Assembly: GCF_030817055.1 (NCBI RefSeq) | Contig: NZ_JAUSYV010000001.1 | Location: 2,876,001-2,940,000, forward strand | DNA from: Bacillus sp. V2I10 | Lineage (GTDB): Bacteria; Bacillota; Bacilli; Bacillales; Bacillaceae | Reading direction: 5' to 3' | DNA length: 64,000 nt | In this document: in pieces, positions 60,943-64,000 of the stretch | Position numbering within the stretch: the first letter of the stretch is position 1 | Layout of the letters: the number at the start of each line of letters is the position of its first letter | Program-made: the position numbers and the translations under genes | The notes under the pieces: generated by a model | Databases searched by the model: none | Seen by the model: the letters and a program-made list of their open reading frames with translations, nothing else | What the model was told of the DNA's origin: nothing

Positions 60943-60970
60943 TGAATTATTAGAACATAGTGCATGTAAT
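60943..60970 (-). promoter_or_regulatory. candidate Ter site, opposite orientation, beside rtp
   Basis: Read on the minus strand, the site has CACTATGTTCTAATAATTCA, the same core with a weaker upstream half. It ends 26 bases before the rtp start and points against the 60787 site. B. subtilis has opposed Ter sites at this same place, where RTP also represses its own gene. Confidence 0.6.
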
Positions 60971-60996
60971 CGATCTTCAAAAAGGAGATGGTTAAA

Positions 60997-61365
60997 TTGG
61001 GTGAAAAGAGAAGTGCGAGCGGATTTTTGTTAAAACAGAGAGCTTTTTTAAAGCTCTACATGATTCGCATGACAGAACAGGATCGGCTTTATGGATTAAA
61101 GCTTCTGGATGTGCTGCGGGATGAATTCAGAAGGTATGGATACAGGCCTAATCATTCTGAAGTTTATAAATCATTACACGAATTAATTGAAGATGGTGTA
61201 TTAAAGCAAGTGAAGCGTAAGAAAGAAGGCATGAAGCTGCAGGAAGTCGTTTATTACAAGTTTGAAGATTATGAGAAGGCAAAGCTATACAAAAAACAGC
61301 TGAAAACAGAATTGGATCGGTGTCAAAAACTTCTCGATAAGGCTATTCAGGATAATTTCTCGTAA
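60997..61365 (+). CDS. rtp: replication termination protein RTP
   Basis: RTP is a winged-helix dimer that binds Ter sites and blocks replication forks in a polar way. The start TTG 60997 is preferred: AAAGGAG abuts ATG 60988 directly but is nine bases before TTG. It gives exactly 122 residues, the B. subtilis length. The sequence GFLLKQRAFLKLYMIRMTEQ, then PNHSEVYKSLHELIEDGVLK and KKQLKTELDRCQKLLDKAIQ matches RTP almost residue for residue as I remember it. Ter-like sites lie just upstream. Confidence 0.95.
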   Translation: MGEKRSASGFLLKQRAFLKLYMIRMTEQDRLYGLKLLDVLRDEFRRYGYRPNHSEVYKSLHELIEDGVLKQVKRKKEGMKLQEVVYYKFEDYEKAKLYKKQLKTELDRCQKLLDKAIQDNFS

Positions 61366-61381
61366 AATTATACAGTTCTTC

Positions 61382-61408
61382 AGAATCCATGAAACGGGTT
61401 CTTTTTTT
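61382..61408 (+). terminator. terminator of rtp
   Basis: AGAATCC pairs with GGGTTCT across a seven-base loop, followed by seven T. Confidence 0.8.
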
Positions 61409-61478
61409 GTTTGAAGTATGATTATGTTAGGTTATGATAAGTAATAGAATTCCCGCAAAAAAACTGGAGGACTAAAAA

Positions 61479-62090
61479 TTGCTGAAAAAAACAATAAAAG
61501 CATATATTGAAAAAGAAATGGCCAATCATCCTGAAAATCAATCAATTGGCATTTACAAAGCAGAAAAGGAATATGCAGAGGCACACAGTCTGGTTCCTGA
61601 ACATGTTACGTTAGAAGAGCAGAAAGATCTTTCCCGTTTTATGCATTCCTATATTGAACGAGTGGATAAAGAAACAGAGGAATTGATTGCTGCTGAGAAG
61701 CCATCTGATTTTCTTCACAAAAAAGTAAGTTTCTTAAAAACCAATCAAAAAGAGTTTGTTTATTTAGAATCTGAATGGTTTGATATCATTAAAATTGATG
61801 GATTAACCCTTGAGCATGATGACGTTTTTGGGTCCTATAAAGGCCTTCTTGGTTTAAAACAAAAAAAAGCTGCAGGCAGCAGCATCCGCGAATGGTTTAA
61901 TGAAAAGGCAAATGGTGAATCAACAAAATTCCAGCTGCTTTTTAATGACAAAGACGGTTTATGGGATGTTAATTTCGACTGTGATCTGATAGATGGTTTT
62001 CACGAAACCTTATCGCTTAATGCAGCTTTTGAATTAATCTATGATTTCCTCTTTCAGCTTGTGAAGGAATTAGATAGGAAAGGACAATAA
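61479..62090 (+). CDS. conserved-looking cytoplasmic protein, unknown
   Basis: TTG 61479 after TGGAGGA starts a 203-residue acidic protein (MLKKTIKAYIEKEMANHPEN). It is mostly helical at the N-terminus and mixed later (FVYLESEWFDIIKIDGLTLE). It has no signal peptide, membrane segment or motif that I can name. It sits between rtp and the ATPase gene with its own terminator. Confidence 0.7.
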   Translation: MLKKTIKAYIEKEMANHPENQSIGIYKAEKEYAEAHSLVPEHVTLEEQKDLSRFMHSYIERVDKETEELIAAEKPSDFLHKKVSFLKTNQKEFVYLESEWFDIIKIDGLTLEHDDVFGSYKGLLGLKQKKAAGSSIREWFNEKANGESTKFQLLFNDKDGLWDVNFDCDLIDGFHETLSLNAAFELIYDFLFQLVKELDRKGQ

Positions 62091-62104
62091 AAGAGTACTC
62101 TATG

Positions 62105-62125
62105 CCTGCAGAAATGCAGGTTTTT
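62105..62125 (+). terminator. intrinsic terminator
   Basis: CCTGCA pairs with TGCAGG around GAAA, followed by five T. Confidence 0.85.
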
Positions 62126-62194
62126 CATTTTTTGATAAATTAGGCGTTCACCCTTATTCACTCTTAACATATGTTAGTAGAAAAGAGGGAGAGG

Positions 62195-63289
62195 ATGAAT
62201 TGGATGAAAGGAAAAGCTATCCATTATTATGCTAGCGGCAATACGGCTAAAGGGTATTTCAGTCTGTATAAATTTGCAGTTAAAGAATTAAATCGGGTAT
62301 TTTTGCTCCAAGGAGGGTCAAGAGCCTGCAGATCTGAATACATGAAAACAATAAGTGAATCATTGCTTTCAGCAGGTCATTCGATTGAATATTTACACTG
62401 CCCTTCTAATAATGACTGGATTGAAGGATTTATTGTTGCTGATGCCGGTATCGGGATAATCGATGATGAGGTGCCTGAGATTCGCAAACATATTTCGGTT
62501 GAAAACATGCAAGTAATTGTTCTTGAAAATGAAATGAAACTTCATTCTGCAAATAGGGATGTAATAGGACAGCTAACCGCCGATATCTCTTCTAAATTTC
62601 AAGAGGCGTACAGAACGTTTGCCGCATCACTGAAAGCACATGATGATATTGAAGATATTTACATCGCAAATATGGATTTTACTAAAGCCAATCAATTGTC
62701 GAATGATTTGATTGAACTTTTCTTTGGAGAGGAAAAGGCTGACAAACCTTCGAATGTAAAACACCGCTTCTTAGGCGCTGCTACACCCAATGGAGCAGTA
62801 GATTTTATCCAAAACTTAACAGAAGATATCGGAAAACGGTATTTTATAAAAGGCAGAGCAGGTTCAGGAAAATCTACTATGCTGAAAAAGATTGCAGCTG
62901 CTGGAGAAGAAAAGGGATATGACGTTGAAATTTATCATTGCGGATTTGATCCAAACAGCTTGGACATGGTCATTCTTCGCGAAAAAGGCATTGCAATATT
63001 TGACAGCACGGCACCTCATGAATATGAACCTGAACGAGAAACAGATGAGATTATTGATATGTATCAAACTTGCATAACGCCCGGGACAGATGAAAAATTC
63101 GCAGCCGAAATCAATCGAACAACGAAAGCTTATAAGGACAAAATGAAAGAAGCAATCACTTACCTGTCAGAAGCAAAAGAACTGGTAGATCAGCTGGAGG
63201 AAATCAAAGGTGAAAAAACCTCTTTTCGTTTTATTGATCTAAACGAATTAATTGCAGATGAGATAAAACTATATTTGAAACAAACATGA
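62195..63289 (+). CDS. PRK06851-like ATPase with one intact and one degenerate P-loop
   Basis: The 364-residue protein is a tandem duplication. The C-terminal half has a proper Walker A GRAGSGKSTMLKKI, followed by HCGFDPNSLDMVILREKGIA. The N-terminal half shows the equivalent LLQGGSRACRSEYMKTISES and HCPSNNDWIEGFIVADAGIG, but its Walker A has lost the GKS/T. Family members are P-loop NTPases of unknown role in spore-formers. ATG 62195, within GAGGGAGAGGATG, is preferred over an earlier ATG at 62171. Confidence 0.8.
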   Translation: MNWMKGKAIHYYASGNTAKGYFSLYKFAVKELNRVFLLQGGSRACRSEYMKTISESLLSAGHSIEYLHCPSNNDWIEGFIVADAGIGIIDDEVPEIRKHISVENMQVIVLENEMKLHSANRDVIGQLTADISSKFQEAYRTFAASLKAHDDIEDIYIANMDFTKANQLSNDLIELFFGEEKADKPSNVKHRFLGAATPNGAVDFIQNLTEDIGKRYFIKGRAGSGKSTMLKKIAAAGEEKGYDVEIYHCGFDPNSLDMVILREKGIAIFDSTAPHEYEPERETDEIIDMYQTCITPGTDEKFAAEINRTTKAYKDKMKEAITYLSEAKELVDQLEEIKGEKTSFRFIDLNELIADEIKLYLKQT

Positions 63290-63298
63290 AAGGGAAGA

Positions 63299-63329
63299 TA
63301 GAGCTAAACTAACATTTAGCTCTATTTTT
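63299..63329. terminator. bidirectional terminator
   Basis: TAGAGCTAAA pairs with TTTAGCTCTA around CTAACA, followed by T. It lies between convergent genes. Confidence 0.8.
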
Positions 63330-63689
63330 CTATATGGTTAATTTAAAAAAGCGTATCGGTACATTCAATTTATTCTGATCACGATAAGAACGATATGACA
63401 CAACATGATGCTCTAAAGTCCGGACGTCAAGCTGTAAGATGTCAGATCCCTTGGTTTCCAGTTTGTAATGAACATCAACTTGGTCCAATGTATAAAACGA
63501 AAAGGTCAGACCTAAAAGATTCTTGGTCTCTTTTTTAGTATCGGGATGGTATTTGATAAAAGCAGCTAATTGTTCAACTGTAACTGCCTGAGTTCCTGTA
63601 AGAGAATCAATTCGCTGTTTAACATATGCAGCCGCCTGAATCAGATTCATTTTCGTTTTATTTATCATGTTAGATATATGAATATCCAT
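63330..63689 (-). CDS. 119-residue protein, unknown
   Basis: The protein starts MDIHISNMINKTKMNLIQAA with an amphipathic helical half. It ends in beta-rich sequence (GLTFSFYTLDQVDVHYKLET, then VRTLEHHVVSYRSYR). I recognise no family. The start has AAAGGAG upstream and the frame is closed by a shared terminator. Confidence 0.6.
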   Translation of the reverse strand: MDIHISNMINKTKMNLIQAAAYVKQRIDSLTGTQAVTVEQLAAFIKYHPDTKKETKNLLGLTFSFYTLDQVDVHYKLETKGSDILQLDVRTLEHHVVSYRSYRDQNKLNVPIRFFKLTI

Positions 63690-63706
63690 ATCGCTTCTCC
63701 TTTATG

Positions 63707-63745
63707 TGATCAGGAGAGTTCATCCATGAATTGTTCTCCTGATCA
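63707..63745. repeat. strong inverted repeat between two small minus-strand genes
   Basis: TGATCAGGAGA (63707-63717) pairs with TCTCCTGATCA (63735-63745), with ATTCATGGATGAA-like symmetry in the loop. No T run follows, so it may cap the 3' end of the small-protein mRNA. Confidence 0.7.
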
Positions 63746-63753
63746 TGCAAATT

Positions 63754-63933
63754 TTACTGATTTTGATCCGGCTGAGCAGAAAATTGATTATTTGCCCCTT
63801 GGCTGCTCATTCCTGTTAATTGAGGCATCATATTCTGTAGCTGTCCTCCGCGGCCTGTCATCAAACTATAAGCAGCTGCACCAATGCCGATGGAAGCAAT
63901 GATGGGAAGAATTTGGATATTGTTTTTATTCAT
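63754..63933 (-). CDS. 59-residue small protein, paralogue of the one at 30.6 kb
   Basis: The minus-strand ATG at 63931-63933 encodes MNKNNIQILPIIASIGIGAA, then a short polar segment with TGRGGQ, a Met-rich stretch and a Gln/Asn-rich tail ending QPDQNQ. The layout equals that of the small protein at 30619-30801: an NxxKILP-like start, a GIG(A)A helix, an RxGG motif and a Gln-rich end. Its function is unknown. The upstream GGGTGATT acts as ribosome site. Confidence 0.72.
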   Translation of the reverse strand: MNKNNIQILPIIASIGIGAAAYSLMTGRGGQLQNMMPQLTGMSSQGANNQFSAQPDQNQ

Positions 63934-64000
63934 TTTAAATCACCCGTTTCATAATTACTTTTCATTGCAATTATAGGTTCTGTATTTTTCATAAATTTAA

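Noticed and set aside
1..64000. tRNA or rRNA genes
   Set aside because: I saw no cloverleaf with TTCGANNC context and no rRNA-like conserved stretches, though a tRNA scan would be needed for certainty.
30619..64000. dif chromosome-dimer resolution site near rtp
   Set aside because: I looked for the Bacillus dif pattern but found no convincing match by eye; it may lie outside the window.

Overview
The window is AT-rich chromosomal DNA from an endospore-forming Bacillaceae bacterium, Bacillus or Metabacillus-like. The evidence is GGAGG-type ribosome sites with many TTG/GTG starts, a GerA/GerB/GerC spore germination operon, and a replication terminator protein gene (rtp) of exactly the Bacillus subtilis length with Ter-like sites beside it. 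The right end therefore lies at or near the chromosome terminus.

Region 1 (1-6.1 kb) is a surface-polysaccharide cluster: two related GT4 glycosyltransferases (one cut by the left edge), a UDP-sugar 6-dehydrogenase, a nucleotide-sugar epimerase split by an A9 tract, and a histidine phosphatase. Region 2 (6.2-9.9 kb, minus strand) is a 5-oxoprolinase operon pxpB-pxpC-pxpA with an NRAMP-like transporter that lacks the family's metal-binding motifs. Region 3 (10.0-12.6 kb) is a MutS2-like ATPase without the Smr nuclease domain. It sits behind an elaborate leader with two short ORFs and two intrinsic terminators, the architecture of antibiotic-responsive ribosome-mediated attenuation. I regard this as the most interesting system in the window.

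Region 4 (12.6-44.4 kb) is an accessory, decaying segment. It holds an IS3-family element, an IS110-family element with a structured 3' noncoding flank, an integrase remnant and many pseudogenes: a CGNR/HPP deletion fusion, a frameshifted GerA subunit, a second GerB remnant, a pta fragment, and a truncated and frameshifted Gfo/Idh/MocA operon. It is seeded with a degenerate dispersed hairpin repeat that I do not see in the flanking operons. Intact genes here include a LysE exporter with a divergent TrmB regulator, VanZ, GNAT, a two-component system whose 11-bp direct-repeat operator recurs before an ankyrin-lipoprotein operon, an MBL hydrolase, ybaK, a DHFR-like reductase, a quinone-reductase-like flavoprotein, a pentapeptide-repeat protein, VOC and DUF3224 proteins.

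Region 5 (44.4-64 kb) is ordinary, well-preserved sequence: a repetitive hydrophobic protein, a phospholipase A2-like mini protein, speD, and a formate dehydrogenase module. In that module fdhD-moaA-moeA-mobB-moaE-moaD supply and insert molybdenum cofactor for the following dehydrogenase, its DUF1641 partner and an oxalate/formate-type MFS carrier. Next come a three-gene membrane glycosylation system (multi-TM protein, polyprenyl-phosphate glycosyltransferase, GtrA), a TerD/TerA fusion, rtp with its sites, an ATPase with one intact and one degenerate P-loop, and small proteins. One of these, at the far right, is a paralogue of a small protein at 30.6 kb.
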